Assembly (NCBI RefSeq): GCF_019091085.1
Contig: NZ_JAGXJY010000029.1
Coordinates: 1 to 54,676 of the forward strand
Source: Mesorhizobium sp. GbtcB19
GTDB lineage: Bacteria > Pseudomonadota > Alphaproteobacteria > Rhizobiales > Rhizobiaceae
Reading direction: 5' to 3'
Length of the DNA stretch: 54,676 bases
Position numbers and translations under genes: made by a program. The notes under the pieces were generated by a model. The model was not told the origin of the DNA, did not search any database, and worked only from the letters and a program-made list of their open reading frames with translations. This document shows positions 31,088 through 39,882 of the stretch, one piece after another (positions within the stretch are counted from its first letter, which is position 1; each line of letters begins with the position of its first letter).

Positions 31088-32386
31088 ATGCCTGAGCCGA
31101 TCGCGCATCGCGTACCACAACATGCCGAGCACATAGAGCGGCCCACGCAGCGCCGTGCCGCCCGGGAAGGGCAGCGGCGTCAGTGTCGAGAACAGGTCGA
31201 GGCGCGAGGCGTCGCCCGTGATCGCTTCCGCGAGCAGCTTGCCCGACAGCGTCGACAGGATGACGCCCTTGCCGGAATAGCCATGCGCGAAATAGACCTC
31301 GCCGTAATGCCCGACATGCGGCAGGCGCGACGTCGTCACTGACACCAGCCCGCCCCAGGCATGGTCGATGCGGCAGCCCTTGAGTTGCGGAAACGTCTTT
31401 TCCATATGCGGCCGCACAAAGCCGGCGATGTCGGCCGGCGGCGACGGCGTGTAGCGCTCGCCGCCGCCAAACAGCAGGCGTCCGTCGGCCGACTTGCGGT
31501 AGTAGTTGACGACGAACAGCGTGTCGGACACCGCGACATTGGCTGGGATGACGTCGGCCTTACCGTCCAACGGCTCGGTGGCGACGATATAGTTGCCGAC
31601 CGGCATGATGCGGCTGTTGACGCGCGGCTCGAGACCTTTCAGCAGCGCATCGCCGGCCAGCACGACATGCCGGGCACGCACGGAACCCTTGTCTGTATGA
31701 ACGCGTATCGATGGCTCACGCTCCAGCCGCGTCGCAATCGAGTTTTCATGGATGACGACGCCGGCGCTGACCGCGGCGCGGGCGAGGCCGAGCGTGTAGT
31801 TCAGCGGATGCATATGGCCGCCGAGCGGCTCGAACACCGCGCCCTGATAGGGCGTGTCCACCTTTTGCCGGGCCTGCGCCGCCGAGAGGATCTCGACATC
31901 GGTAAAGTTCATGATCTTGGCGAGACATTCGGCTTCGTCCTCGAAGTCGCGCATGTCGGAGCCGTTGACCGCGCCCACCAGATGGCCGGTCAGCCTCAGG
32001 TCGCAGTCGATGCCGTGGCGTTCGATGATGTCGAGCACCAGCCCACGCGCCTCGAAGGCGAGGTCGAACAGGGCCTTGGCCCGTTCCGGTCCGAAGCTTT
32101 TGGCCAGCCCCCTGGCGCCTTTGCGCAGCCCCGGGATCATCTGGCCGCCATTGCGCCCGGAAGCGCCCCAGCCGATCTTGCCGCCTTCGAGCAGCACCAC
32201 TTTCAGGCCGCGCTCGGCCGCATGCAGCGCCGCCGACAGGCCGGTGCAGCCGCCGCCCACCACCACCAGATCGGCTTCGACATCGCCGGCTAGAGCCGGA
32301 TGGTCCGGCGCCGGATTGGCGGTGGCGACATAGTAGGACTTGCCGATATCGAGACCGGAATTGAAACCTGTTGAACGCGAGGCCAT
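31085..32386 (-). CDS. FAD-dependent amine oxidase (DAO family, gamma-glutamylputrescine oxidase-like), 433 aa
   Basis: Flavoprotein of the D-amino-acid-oxidase superfamily. The FAD motif reads DLVVVGGGCTGLSAALHAAERGLKVVLLE (about residues 39-67), then the GWGASGRNGGQMIPGLR block typical of PuuB/OrdL oxidases, and the C-terminal FAD contact YFAHGYSGKGVILS. I use the ATG at 32386; a GTG two codons earlier overlaps the upstream stop. It follows a glutamine-synthetase-like ligase gene directly. Ligase plus oxidase is the gamma-glutamyl route for putrescine, which fits the PotABCD-type importer nearby. The exact amine is inferred. Confidence 0.88.
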   Translation of the reverse strand: MASRSTGFNSGLDIGKSYYVATANPAPDHPALAGDVEADLVVVGGGCTGLSAALHAAERGLKVVLLEGGKIGWGASGRNGGQMIPGLRKGARGLAKSFGPERAKALFDLAFEARGLVLDIIERHGIDCDLRLTGHLVGAVNGSDMRDFEDEAECLAKIMNFTDVEILSAAQARQKVDTPYQGAVFEPLGGHMHPLNYTLGLARAAVSAGVVIHENSIATRLEREPSIRVHTDKGSVRARHVVLAGDALLKGLEPRVNSRIMPVGNYIVATEPLDGKADVIPANVAVSDTLFVVNYYRKSADGRLLFGGGERYTPSPPADIAGFVRPHMEKTFPQLKGCRIDHAWGGLVSVTTSRLPHVGHYGEVYFAHGYSGKGVILSTLSGKLLAEAITGDASRLDLFSTLTPLPFPGGTALRGPLYVLGMLWYAMRDRLRH

Positions 32387-32388
32387 CG

Positions 32389-33759
32389 TCACACCTTGAG
32401 CAGCAGGTGGTCGCGTTCCCAGGACGTCACCACGCTCTGGAACAGGTCGAGCTCGACGCTCTTCACGCGCAGATAAGTCTGGAAGAAGTCCTCGCCGAGC
32501 AGCGCCCGCACGGGTTCGCAGGCGGCCAAGCGGTCCAGCGCCTCCTCCATGGTTTTCGGCAGCGTGCTCTTGCTCTTATAGGCATTGCCGGACGCTTCGG
32601 CGGATCGCGCGAGCTTCTCCTCGATGCCGAGATAACCGGCGATCAGCGAGCCGGCCATCGCAAGGTAGGGATTGGCGTCCGCCCCAGGCAGCCGGTTCTC
32701 GATGCGACGCGCGGCGCGACCGCCCATCGGCACGCGCAGGCCGCAGGAGCGGTTGTCATGCGACCATTCGATATTGGCCGGCGCGCTGTGGTTCGGCCGG
32801 ATGCGCCGATACGAATTCACGTTGGGTGCAAACAGCGGCATGATTTCGGGGACGTATTTCTGCAGGCCGCCGATGAAATGCGCGAACATTTCGCTGTCCT
32901 CGCCGTCCTCGCCGGCAAACAAGGGCTCGCCCTTCCGGTCGACGATCGACATGTGCAGATGCATCGAGCTGCCGGCCTGCGCGGCGATCGGCTTGGCCAT
33001 GAAGGTGGCATGCATGCCGTTGGCTTGCGCCGCCTGCCTGGCCAGGCGCTTGAACAGGAGCACCTTGTCGGCGAGCGCCAGCGGATCGCCATGCAGGAAG
33101 TTGATCTCGAGCTGCGCCGTGCCGGATTCATGGATCAGCGTCTCGAGCGGCAGGCCTGCGGCCGCCGAATGCGCGTAGATGCGCTGGATGACCGGTTCGA
33201 ATTCCTCCAGCGCCTGCATGTCGTAGGGATGCTGCACGCTTTCCGGCCGGCCGTTGCGTCCGACAGGCGCGGTCAGTGGCCGGTCCGGGTCGGGATTGGG
33301 GGCCGTGAGATAGAATTCAACCTCCGGCGCCATCACCGCGCGCCAGCCGCGCTGCTCATAAAGGTCGAGCACGGCTTTCAGCACATGGCGCGGCGAAGCC
33401 ATCCACGGCCGGTCGTCCATGTGGAACGTGTCGGCGAAAACATAGGCTCTGCCGGCGCTGCCGGGCGCAAGGCACAGGCTGGAAACATCCGGCACCATGC
33501 GCATGTCCGGATCGGAATAGGCAAAGCCCTCGTCGATCGAGCCGGAATAGCGGCCGTCGATGGCGACCAGGAAGGCGCTGCTCGGCAGATAGAGCGCGCG
33601 GTCGTCGAGCGACTTCAGAAATTTGGCGACCGGCAGGGTCTTGCCGCGCAGCACGCCGTTGACGTCCGGCACGAAGCATTCGACTTCGTTGATCGCGTGC
33701 GTCTTCAGCCAGCTTTGCGTGTCCGCGCCAGCGAATGAGGTGTTCAGATTGTCAGGCAT
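32389..33759 (-). CDS. Glutamine-synthetase-like ligase (gamma-glutamylpolyamine synthetase type), 456 aa
   Basis: GS-family enzyme expected to join glutamate to an amine using ATP. The beta-grasp start is VECFVPDVNGVLRGKTLPV; the catalytic-domain motifs are APEVEFYL (metal Glu), ESGTAQLEINF, HLHMSIVD (ATP-site His), the RRIRPNHSAP block and NRSCGLRVP followed by RRIENRLPGADANPYLAMA. It lacks the extended adenylylation region of GlnA. It is immediately upstream of the FAD oxidase, like puuA-puuB pairs. The ATG at 33759 lacks a strong ribosome site. Substrate specificity toward putrescine rather than another amine is inferred from context. Confidence 0.88.
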   Translation of the reverse strand: MPDNLNTSFAGADTQSWLKTHAINEVECFVPDVNGVLRGKTLPVAKFLKSLDDRALYLPSSAFLVAIDGRYSGSIDEGFAYSDPDMRMVPDVSSLCLAPGSAGRAYVFADTFHMDDRPWMASPRHVLKAVLDLYEQRGWRAVMAPEVEFYLTAPNPDPDRPLTAPVGRNGRPESVQHPYDMQALEEFEPVIQRIYAHSAAAGLPLETLIHESGTAQLEINFLHGDPLALADKVLLFKRLARQAAQANGMHATFMAKPIAAQAGSSMHLHMSIVDRKGEPLFAGEDGEDSEMFAHFIGGLQKYVPEIMPLFAPNVNSYRRIRPNHSAPANIEWSHDNRSCGLRVPMGGRAARRIENRLPGADANPYLAMAGSLIAGYLGIEEKLARSAEASGNAYKSKSTLPKTMEEALDRLAACEPVRALLGEDFFQTYLRVKSVELDLFQSVVTSWERDHLLLKV

Positions 33760-34144
33760 TGGTCATGTCCGTACGAAGGAGAGATCGCTTCGGCGGGCAT
33801 GTCCGTTCCGGGTGGGGCGTTACTAAGCTGCGTTATCCGAGGACGGACGCCCGCCTGTGGCCGGCCGCAAGGCCGGATGCGGAGCGGCCTGCACCCCTTC
33901 GGTCCAGCCGTCGCGAACGACATGCGAACCGACTTTCGTATCCTCGGCACGCTGCAGGTTCTCGTGGCGGCAGCAGCGCATGATCAGCGATACCCGGCGC
34001 GCGCAAAAGAAATACCGCCGGCAAAAAACGGATGCCTTTCGCGATATCGCTGTCTTGCAGCTTGCATGGCGGGTCTCATCAGGTTCGGAGTTGATGGTTT
34101 GACCGATCATCGCTGCCGACGCAAGTCCGCTTCGCTGGACCAGA
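33760..34144. other. 385-bp gap without a supported gene
   Basis: Open frames exist on both strands (33799-34194 on +, 33823-34110 on -), but they have no ribosome site, no recognisable family and Arg/Pro-rich or mixed composition, and the + frame runs into the antisense of the SDR gene. The stretch contains GC-rich palindromic bits such as GGCCGGCCGCAAGGCCGG (33860-33877). It may be a decayed gene or repeat; the promoter for the ligase gene must also lie here. Confidence 0.4.
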
Positions 34145-34906
34145 TCAGCCGATGCTCTCGCCGCCGTCGACCACCAGGGCCTGGCCGGTCATGAAGGATG
34201 AACGGTCGGAGACTAGGAACAGGATGGCTTCGGCGATCTCCTCCGCGCTTGCCCAACGCCCCATCGGGATCTTGGTGCGGACATAGTTTTCGATCGCGTC
34301 ACGCCCGCCCATCTGGGCGATGAACGGTTCGTTGAACGGCGTGTCGACCCAGCCGGGGCAAAGCGCGTTGATGCGCACATTGTGCTTTGCATAGTCGAGC
34401 GACATCTGCCTGGTCATCGCCACCACGGCATGCTTTGAGGTGGCATAGGCGATCATCTCGCGATCGTAGAAGACGCCGGAATTGGACGCCGTGTTGAGGA
34501 TGACACCGCCGCCTTGCGCGATCATCGCCGGCATGACGGTCTTCGCCGCGAGGAACTGCGCCCGCACATTGATGCGCCATGAGGCGTCCATGCCGTCGGT
34601 GCCGACTTCCGTCAGCGTGCCGCCGACCTGGATGCCGGCATGGCTGTGCAGGATGTCGATCCGGCCATGCCTGCCGAGCGTTCCCTCGATAAGCCCCTCG
34701 ACGGCCGTATCATTGCCGACATCGGTGGCGACCGCCTCTGCACGGCCACCTGCGTCGCGAATGTCGGACGCCGTGGCTTCGCCGGCCGCCGGATCGCGGT
34801 CGGCGATGACCACGAGCGCCCCTTCCCGCGCCATGATCATGGCGCCGGCGCGGCCGATGCCCGACCCGGCGCCTGTCACCACGGCGATACGGTCCTTCAA
34901 AATCAT
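34145..34906 (-). CDS. Short-chain dehydrogenase/reductase (SDR), 253 aa
   Basis: Classical SDR with TGAGSGIGRAG (cofactor Gly motif, 11-21), a D in VIADRDP after beta-2 that suggests NAD preference, Ser141 in NTASNSG, and Tyr154/Lys158 in AYATSKHA. The C-terminus FMTGQALVVDGGESIG is standard. ATG at 34906. It is the last gene of the importer operon, 11 bases after the second permease. It could oxidise an alcohol or aldehyde product of the imported amine; substrate unknown. Confidence 0.9.
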   Translation of the reverse strand: MILKDRIAVVTGAGSGIGRAGAMIMAREGALVVIADRDPAAGEATASDIRDAGGRAEAVATDVGNDTAVEGLIEGTLGRHGRIDILHSHAGIQVGGTLTEVGTDGMDASWRINVRAQFLAAKTVMPAMIAQGGGVILNTASNSGVFYDREMIAYATSKHAVVAMTRQMSLDYAKHNVRINALCPGWVDTPFNEPFIAQMGGRDAIENYVRTKIPMGRWASAEEIAEAILFLVSDRSSFMTGQALVVDGGESIG

Positions 34907-34917
34907 GGATCTGTCTT

Positions 34918-35730
34918 TCAAGGCGATGGCTTTCGCCGGCCGAGCTGCCATTGCGCGAGCAGCACCAGCACGACCGAAGCGCAGAGCACGATCGTAGCGA
35001 TGGCGTTGATCTCCGGCGTCACGCCGCGGCGGATCGAGGCGAAGACATAGATCGGCAATGTCGTCTGGGCGCCGGCGACGAAGAAGGCGATGATGAAGTC
35101 GTCGAAGGAAAAGGTGAAGGCGAGCAGGAAGCCGGCAATCACCGCCGGCATGATCTGCGGCAGCACGATCGAGCGGAATGTCGTCAGCGGCGTGGCGTAG
35201 AGATCGCTCGAGGCCTCGACCAGATTGCGGTCGAGGCTGGCGAGCCGCGTGCCGACGATCATCGTCACCAGCGCCATGGAAAACAGCCCGTGCGCGGCGA
35301 TGATCGAGCCATAGCCGAGCGAAAGCCGTGGCGGCTGGTCGGTCGGCCAAAGCTCGGCGAGGAACGGATTGACGACGGCGAAAAGCTGCACCAGCGCCAC
35401 CAGCGTCGAGATGCCGATGACGACCCCAGGAACGACGATCGCCGCGCCCAGCAGCGCATCGAAGAGCGCCCGCGTCCGCGCGCCGACCCGTTGCAGCCCG
35501 AGCGCCGCGGCCGTGCCGCAGAACGCCGCCAGCAGCGCGCTGGTGGTGGCGATGAAGAGGCTGTTCTTCAGCGCTTCGACCAGGAACGGGTTCGACAGCG
35601 CCTTGCCGTACCATTGCACCGAGAAGCCGGTGAACTCGCTGGCATGATGGCCGGCATTGAAGGAGAACAGCACGACCAGCGCGATCGGCAGATAGAGGAA
35701 GGTAAAGACGGCAACGACGAAGGCGCGCAT
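34918..35730 (-). CDS. Polyamine-type ABC importer permease (PotC type), 270 aa
   Basis: Membrane subunit with six helices. The N-terminal helix is MRAFVVAVFTFLYLPIALVVLFSFN, followed by the FTGFSVQWYGKALSN signature of PotC/PotI proteins and the EAA loop VEASSDLYATPLTTFRSIVLPQIMPAVIAG. The ATG at 35730 overlaps the stop of PotB-type permease by one base. In-frame reading continues upstream as a shadow of that gene and is not part of the protein. Confidence 0.92.
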   Translation of the reverse strand: MRAFVVAVFTFLYLPIALVVLFSFNAGHHASEFTGFSVQWYGKALSNPFLVEALKNSLFIATTSALLAAFCGTAAALGLQRVGARTRALFDALLGAAIVVPGVVIGISTLVALVQLFAVVNPFLAELWPTDQPPRLSLGYGSIIAAHGLFSMALVTMIVGTRLASLDRNLVEASSDLYATPLTTFRSIVLPQIMPAVIAGFLLAFTFSFDDFIIAFFVAGAQTTLPIYVFASIRRGVTPEINAIATIVLCASVVLVLLAQWQLGRRKPSP

Positions 35731-36674
35731 CAGATCAAATCCACCCGGCGTGCGCCCGAGAGCCGGGTCGAGACGCGGTTGGCGACGATCAGCACCACCA
35801 CCGACACAAGCACCAGTGTGATGGCGATCGCCGATCCGAACGGCCAGTTGCGCGATTGCAGGAAGAGATCGACCAGCGCATTGCCGATGAAGAACACCTT
35901 GCCGCCGCCGAGCAGCGTTGGGATCAGATATTCGCCGAGCAGCAGGATCATCACCAGCGAGAAGCCGGTCATCACGCCGGGCAGCGACAGCCTGAGCGTC
36001 ACGCCAAGGAAGGTCGACAAGGGCGTCGCGCCGAGATCGGCGGAAGCCTCGAGCAGGCGCCGGTCGAGCCGCTCCAGGCTGACATAGATCGGCAGGATCA
36101 TCAGCGGCAGATAGCCATAGACGATACCGAGCAGCACCGCGCCCGGCGTGTTGATCAGCCGCAGGTCCTCGATGCCGACATAGGCGAGCAGGGCCGGAAT
36201 GCCGCGCCCGCCGAGGATGTACATCCACGCATAGGTGCGCATCAGCAGGCTGGTCCAGAACGGGATGACGATCATCGCGAGCAGGATCAGCCGCCAGCGC
36301 TGCGGTGCGCGCAGCGCCAGATAATAGGCGACCGGATAAGCGACGAGCAGGCAGGCCAGCGCCCCGACCGGCGCCAGCACCATCGTGTTCCAGAAGGCGG
36401 TCGCCCGCGCCGGCAGGTTGGCATATTGCGCGAAGGTGAGCGCGGCCTGATAGCCGCCCTCGGGCGCCCGCTCGCCAACGCTGAAAATGGCGATGGCGAT
36501 GAAGGGCAGCACCAGGAACACGACCAGCCACAGCGTCGCCGGCGCGAGCAGCAGCGCCGTCATCAGGTTTTTGCGAAGAAGACTGCCGCGCATCGAGAAA
36601 GCCGGTTGGGAACCGGCGGACTTTCGTCCGCCGGTCGCATTGTCTGGTTCGGGTTTGTGGCCGGTCTCGCTCAA
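35730..36674 (-). CDS. Polyamine-type ABC importer permease (PotB type), 314 aa
   Basis: Partner membrane subunit. It has a polar N-terminal extension of about 35 residues before the first helix (LMTALLLAPATLWLVVFLVLPFIAIAIFSV). The EAA loop reads LEASADLGATPLSTFLGVTLRLSLPGVMTG, and FWTSLLMRTYAWMYILGGRG is the conserved PotB block. It overlaps the binding-protein gene by four bases at its start. Confidence 0.92.
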   Translation of the reverse strand: MSETGHKPEPDNATGGRKSAGSQPAFSMRGSLLRKNLMTALLLAPATLWLVVFLVLPFIAIAIFSVGERAPEGGYQAALTFAQYANLPARATAFWNTMVLAPVGALACLLVAYPVAYYLALRAPQRWRLILLAMIVIPFWTSLLMRTYAWMYILGGRGIPALLAYVGIEDLRLINTPGAVLLGIVYGYLPLMILPIYVSLERLDRRLLEASADLGATPLSTFLGVTLRLSLPGVMTGFSLVMILLLGEYLIPTLLGGGKVFFIGNALVDLFLQSRNWPFGSAIAITLVLVSVVVLIVANRVSTRLSGARRVDLI

Positions 36675-37834
36675 GCCGACTTGAAGCGCGCCATCAGCTC
36701 GGCGCGGCCCGGATCGGTCAGCGTCGCCGCGGCGCCGAACTCGAGCGGCTTCAACAGATCGGCCGCCGGATAAAGGATCGGGTTGTCGAGCACTTCCTTG
36801 GGCAGCAGCGCGTTGACCCGCGCGTCGGTCGAGGGCGCGCCATTGGCCAGATGCTCCTTCACCGCGACCTTCGGGTTCATCAGGTAGTTGAGCAACGCAT
36901 AGCCGGCCGGCTTGTTCGGCGCGTCCTTCGGGATGGCGTAGAAGTCGGTCCAGATCTCGCCGCCTTCCTTGCCGAGCACATAGGCGATCTCGGGAATGTC
37001 GCGGTGGAGCTGCGCGCCGTCATTGGTCCAGCACATCGTCATCCAGGCATCGCCGGCGCGCATCCCCGGCTGGTAGTCGCTCGACACCGCGAACAGATGC
37101 GGCTTGACCTTGAGCAGCAGTTCCTCGGCCTTGGCGAGCTCGTCCTGTTTCAGCGAATTGAACGAATAGCCGTAATATTTCAACGCATTGCCGATCGTGG
37201 TCAGCTGGTAGTCATGCACCATGGTGCGGCCGTCGCCTTCGGCCATGGCGGTGTCCCAGAACTCCTTCCAGCTCGTCATCGGCTTGGCGAGCTTCTTGGT
37301 GTTGATCGCAATACCGGTCGTGCCCCAGTTCTTCGGCACCGCGTAGATCGTCCCGTCGATCGTGCCTTCCGCGGTGAAGCGCGCATCTTCCGACTTGCCG
37401 TCGAAATTGCCAAGCTTGGCCATGTCGAGCGCTTCGATGATGCCGAGCTTCTTGTAGGTCGAGATCGTGTAGTTGGTCGGCACGAACAGGCTCCAGCCCG
37501 AGCCACCGGCCTGCAGCTTGGCCAGCATCTCCTCGTTCGACCCGAAGACGTTGACCTCGACGGCGACGCCGGTCTCGGCCTTGAAGTTCTCGAAGGTCTG
37601 CGGATCGTGGTAGTTCGGCCAGGTGGCGATCGACATGCGGTCGCCGAGGTTTTCGGCGGCGAAGGCCGGCGTCGGCATGATGCCGAGCTCGCGCGCCATG
37701 ACCGCGGTTGCGACACCGAGGCCGGTGAGGCCGAGGAAGTCGCGCCGGCTGATCGAGCCGCGCTTAAGGCGCATCAACTGGTCGACGAATTTATCGGGGC
37801 TTATCGGCAGTCCGTCACGATAGGATTTCGGCAT
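36671..37834 (-). CDS. Polyamine-type ABC importer substrate-binding protein (PotD/PotF type), 387 aa
   Basis: Periplasmic receptor. A twin-arginine-type signal starts unusually late: a ~30-residue polar leader is followed by SISRRDFLGLTGLGVATAVMA and cleavage near AFAAE, so export through Tat is likely. The mature part has MSIATWPNYHDPQTFENFKAETG and VNVFGSNEEMLAKL, typical of the spermidine/putrescine family, with later Trp residues for polyamine binding (KNWGTTGIAINT, DAWMTMCWTNDG). The start MPKSYRDG (37834) follows GGGAAGA. It overlaps the ATPase gene by 20 bases. Confidence 0.9.
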   Translation of the reverse strand: MPKSYRDGLPISPDKFVDQLMRLKRGSISRRDFLGLTGLGVATAVMARELGIMPTPAFAAENLGDRMSIATWPNYHDPQTFENFKAETGVAVEVNVFGSNEEMLAKLQAGGSGWSLFVPTNYTISTYKKLGIIEALDMAKLGNFDGKSEDARFTAEGTIDGTIYAVPKNWGTTGIAINTKKLAKPMTSWKEFWDTAMAEGDGRTMVHDYQLTTIGNALKYYGYSFNSLKQDELAKAEELLLKVKPHLFAVSSDYQPGMRAGDAWMTMCWTNDGAQLHRDIPEIAYVLGKEGGEIWTDFYAIPKDAPNKPAGYALLNYLMNPKVAVKEHLANGAPSTDARVNALLPKEVLDNPILYPAADLLKPLEFGAAATLTDPGRAELMARFKSA

Positions 37835-38951
37835 TTTGGTCTTCCCTCTGGTTGGTCCCGTTATTGTTGGCGTGCGGAAACGCCAGCGGCGCTCCGGCGG
37901 CAAAGCCGATGGCGACGGGTTCGCCCGGCTTGAAGAGATTGCCCTGGCCGATCACGTGGTCGGCCTTGGCGAGTAGCGATCCGATGCCCTGGACCTCGAT
38001 CGCGTATTCCGCCGTCGAGCCCAGGAAGATGCGGTTGCGGACGATGCCTTTCAGGCTGCCGCTTCCGGGCGCCGAGAGGCTGAGCGATTCCGGCCGCAGG
38101 CTGACGGATACGGCCTCGCCGCGGCTGAGCGGCACCCGCTTGCGCGCCGAAATCATCGTGCCGTCGGCAAGCGCGACATCGACCAGGTCACCGGACAACC
38201 CGGCCACCTTGCCGCTCACGAGATTGGTCTTGCCGACGAAATCGGCGACGAACAGGTCGGCCGGCTCGTCATAGATCTCGCTCGGTTGTCCAAGCTGAAC
38301 GACGCGGCCGCCATTCATGACGCAGACGAAGTCGCTCATCGACAGCGCTTCCTCCTGGTCATGCGTGACCAGCACGAAAGTGATGCCGATCTCGCGCTGC
38401 AGGTTCTGCAGCTCGATCTGCATGTCGGTGCGCAGCTTCTTGTCGAGCGCCGCCAGCGGCTCGTCGAGCAACAGCACCGCCGGCTTGTTGACCAAAGCGC
38501 GGGCCAGCGCCACGCGCTGCTGCTGGCCGCCGGAAAGCTCGTGGATCTTGCGGCGGCCATAACCGCCGAGCTGCACCATCGAAAGCGCCTCGCCCGCTCT
38601 CTGGCTGATCTCGCGCGACGACAGCCGCGGCCTCGCCTGGCGCAGCCCGTAGGAGATGTTGTCCTCGACATCGAGATGCGGGAACAGCGCATATTGCTGG
38701 AACACCATGTTGACCGGCCGCCGGTAGGGCGGCGTTCCAGCCATGTCGCGGCCGCGGATCAGCACCTGGCCCTCGCTCGGCTGCTCGAAGCCGCCGATCA
38801 TGCGCAGGCACGTCGTCTTGCCGCAGCCCGAGGGGCCGAGCAGCGCGACGAAGGCGGAAGGCGGGATGGCAAGGTCGATGCCGCTCACCGCGGTGACCGC
38901 GCCGTAGCGCTTGGTGACCGCGCGAAATTCGATATCGGGCACTGCAGTCAA
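37815..38951 (-). CDS. Polyamine-type ABC importer ATPase (PotA type), 378 aa
   Basis: Nucleotide-binding subunit, first gene of the operon. Walker A is GPSGCGKTT (39-47), the signature LSGGQQQR, Walker B VLLLDEPLAALD, switch His in LVTHDQEEALS, and a TOBE domain follows (VSVSLRPESLSL). I favour the TTG at 38951 (reads MTAVPDIEF) because GGAG lies eight bases upstream; a TTG ten codons earlier and a GTG three codons later are alternatives. The C-terminus overlaps the binding-protein start. It is divergent from a LuxR-type regulator across a palindrome at 39016-39037. Confidence 0.91.
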   Translation of the reverse strand: MTAVPDIEFRAVTKRYGAVTAVSGIDLAIPPSAFVALLGPSGCGKTTCLRMIGGFEQPSEGQVLIRGRDMAGTPPYRRPVNMVFQQYALFPHLDVEDNISYGLRQARPRLSSREISQRAGEALSMVQLGGYGRRKIHELSGGQQQRVALARALVNKPAVLLLDEPLAALDKKLRTDMQIELQNLQREIGITFVLVTHDQEEALSMSDFVCVMNGGRVVQLGQPSEIYDEPADLFVADFVGKTNLVSGKVAGLSGDLVDVALADGTMISARKRVPLSRGEAVSVSLRPESLSLSAPGSGSLKGIVRNRIFLGSTAEYAIEVQGIGSLLAKADHVIGQGNLFKPGEPVAIGFAAGAPLAFPHANNNGTNQREDQNAEILS

Positions 38952-39015
38952 GCCACGGGCTCCAGCGACAGCGTGAGGCAATGTCGTGACGCTAGCAGAG
39001 CCAATGCCGGCTAGT

Positions 39016-39037
39016 ATATACCTCGCAGGTGGTATAT
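39016..39037. promoter_or_regulatory. Palindromic operator between PotA-type and LuxR-type genes
   Basis: ATATACC (39016-39022) and GGTATAT (39031-39037) form a perfect inverted repeat, nested around ACCT-CGC-AGGT (39020-39030). The resulting 22-bp dyad is the size of a lux-box. It lies 65 bases from the ATPase start and 33 bases from the proposed LuxR start, so the LuxR-type protein probably binds it to control both directions. Confidence 0.62.
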
Positions 39038-39069
39038 TTAGCCGATTTTATCGTTTAGAGGGGTATGAA

Positions 39070-39882
39070 TTGGCTGCCTCCCGGAGTGACGACTACAATT
39101 CTTTGGCCGCCGTGATTGCCGCGTCGCGTGAAACGGCAGGCGACCATTTCGGCAAGGCGATCGTCGGCTGGCTGCGCGGGCATGTCCGGTTCGACCATTG
39201 CGTGATCTTCGGCTATCGCGGTGCCGCGCGGCCGCCGCTCCTGTTCGAGACCTTCTCGCCGGCGGAGAGCCACATCTTCGTCGCGCTCTACCAGGAAGGA
39301 CCCTATCTGCTCGACCCGTTCCATCACGCCGCCGTCGAGCGCAAGGAAGGTTTCTGGCGCATGCGCGAGCTGGCGCCCGACCGCTTCTATGCCAGCGAAT
39401 ACTACCGCTCCTATTACAGCCAGACCCGGCTGGCCGAGGAGGTCGGCTTCTTCGTGCCGCTGGCCGGCAAGGACGCGATGGTGCTTTCGCTGATGCGGCT
39501 GCGCGCCACCGGATCGTTCGGCACCGCCGACGCCCGGCTGCTGCGCGACATGGCCCCGGCGGTGATCGGCTTCTGCAAGCAGCGTTGGCCGGCTTTACCT
39601 GCCGACGAAGCCGCTATCCTGCCGACGAATGAAACAGCCACCATGCCCAACGACCTCGACCGTGCCCATATCTGGAAAAGCCTGTCGCTGACCTCGCGCG
39701 AGAAGCAGGTGGTAGACCTCGTGCTTCAGGGCCACTCCACGGAATCGATCGCCAGGGCGCTCAGAATCGTGCCGGGGACGGTCAAGGTCCACCGCCGCAA
39801 CATCTACCGCAAGCTCAAGATCAAGTCGCAGGCCGGCCTTTTCGCCCGCTTCGTCGAGATCATCGACGCGCGGATCGGCTGA
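39070..39882 (+). CDS. LuxR-family transcriptional regulator, 270 aa
   Basis: The N-terminal ~180 residues form an uncharacterised sensor domain; there is no receiver-domain signature and no convincing acyl-homoserine-lactone signature. The C-terminal GerE/LuxR HTH runs from about residue 207: LTSREKQVVDLVLQGHSTESIARALRIVPGTVKVHRRNIYRKLKI. I favour the TTG at 39070, with GAGGGG six bases upstream; a frame open back to a GTG at 38986 would translate through the palindrome and is less likely. It probably regulates the divergent polyamine-type importer. Its 3' end overlaps the convergent GntR gene by 23 bases. Confidence 0.85.
   Translation: MAASRSDDYNSLAAVIAASRETAGDHFGKAIVGWLRGHVRFDHCVIFGYRGAARPPLLFETFSPAESHIFVALYQEGPYLLDPFHHAAVERKEGFWRMRELAPDRFYASEYYRSYYSQTRLAEEVGFFVPLAGKDAMVLSLMRLRATGSFGTADARLLRDMAPAVIGFCKQRWPALPADEAAILPTNETATMPNDLDRAHIWKSLSLTSREKQVVDLVLQGHSTESIARALRIVPGTVKVHRRNIYRKLKIKSQAGLFARFVEIIDARIG

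Noticed and set aside
33799..34194. A 131-codon gene in the gap before the SDR
   Set aside because: No ribosome site, no recognisable domain and it runs into the antisense of the SDR C-terminus.
34145..36531. Apparent long proteins joining the SDR and permeases into fused readings
   Set aside because: The extensions are out-of-phase readings of the neighbouring permease genes; family boundaries and start overlaps place true starts at 34906 and 35730.
38986..39069. Longer LuxR-type protein starting at GTG 38986
   Set aside because: It would translate the perfect operator-like palindrome and lacks a ribosome site; TTG 39070 has GAGGGG at six bases.
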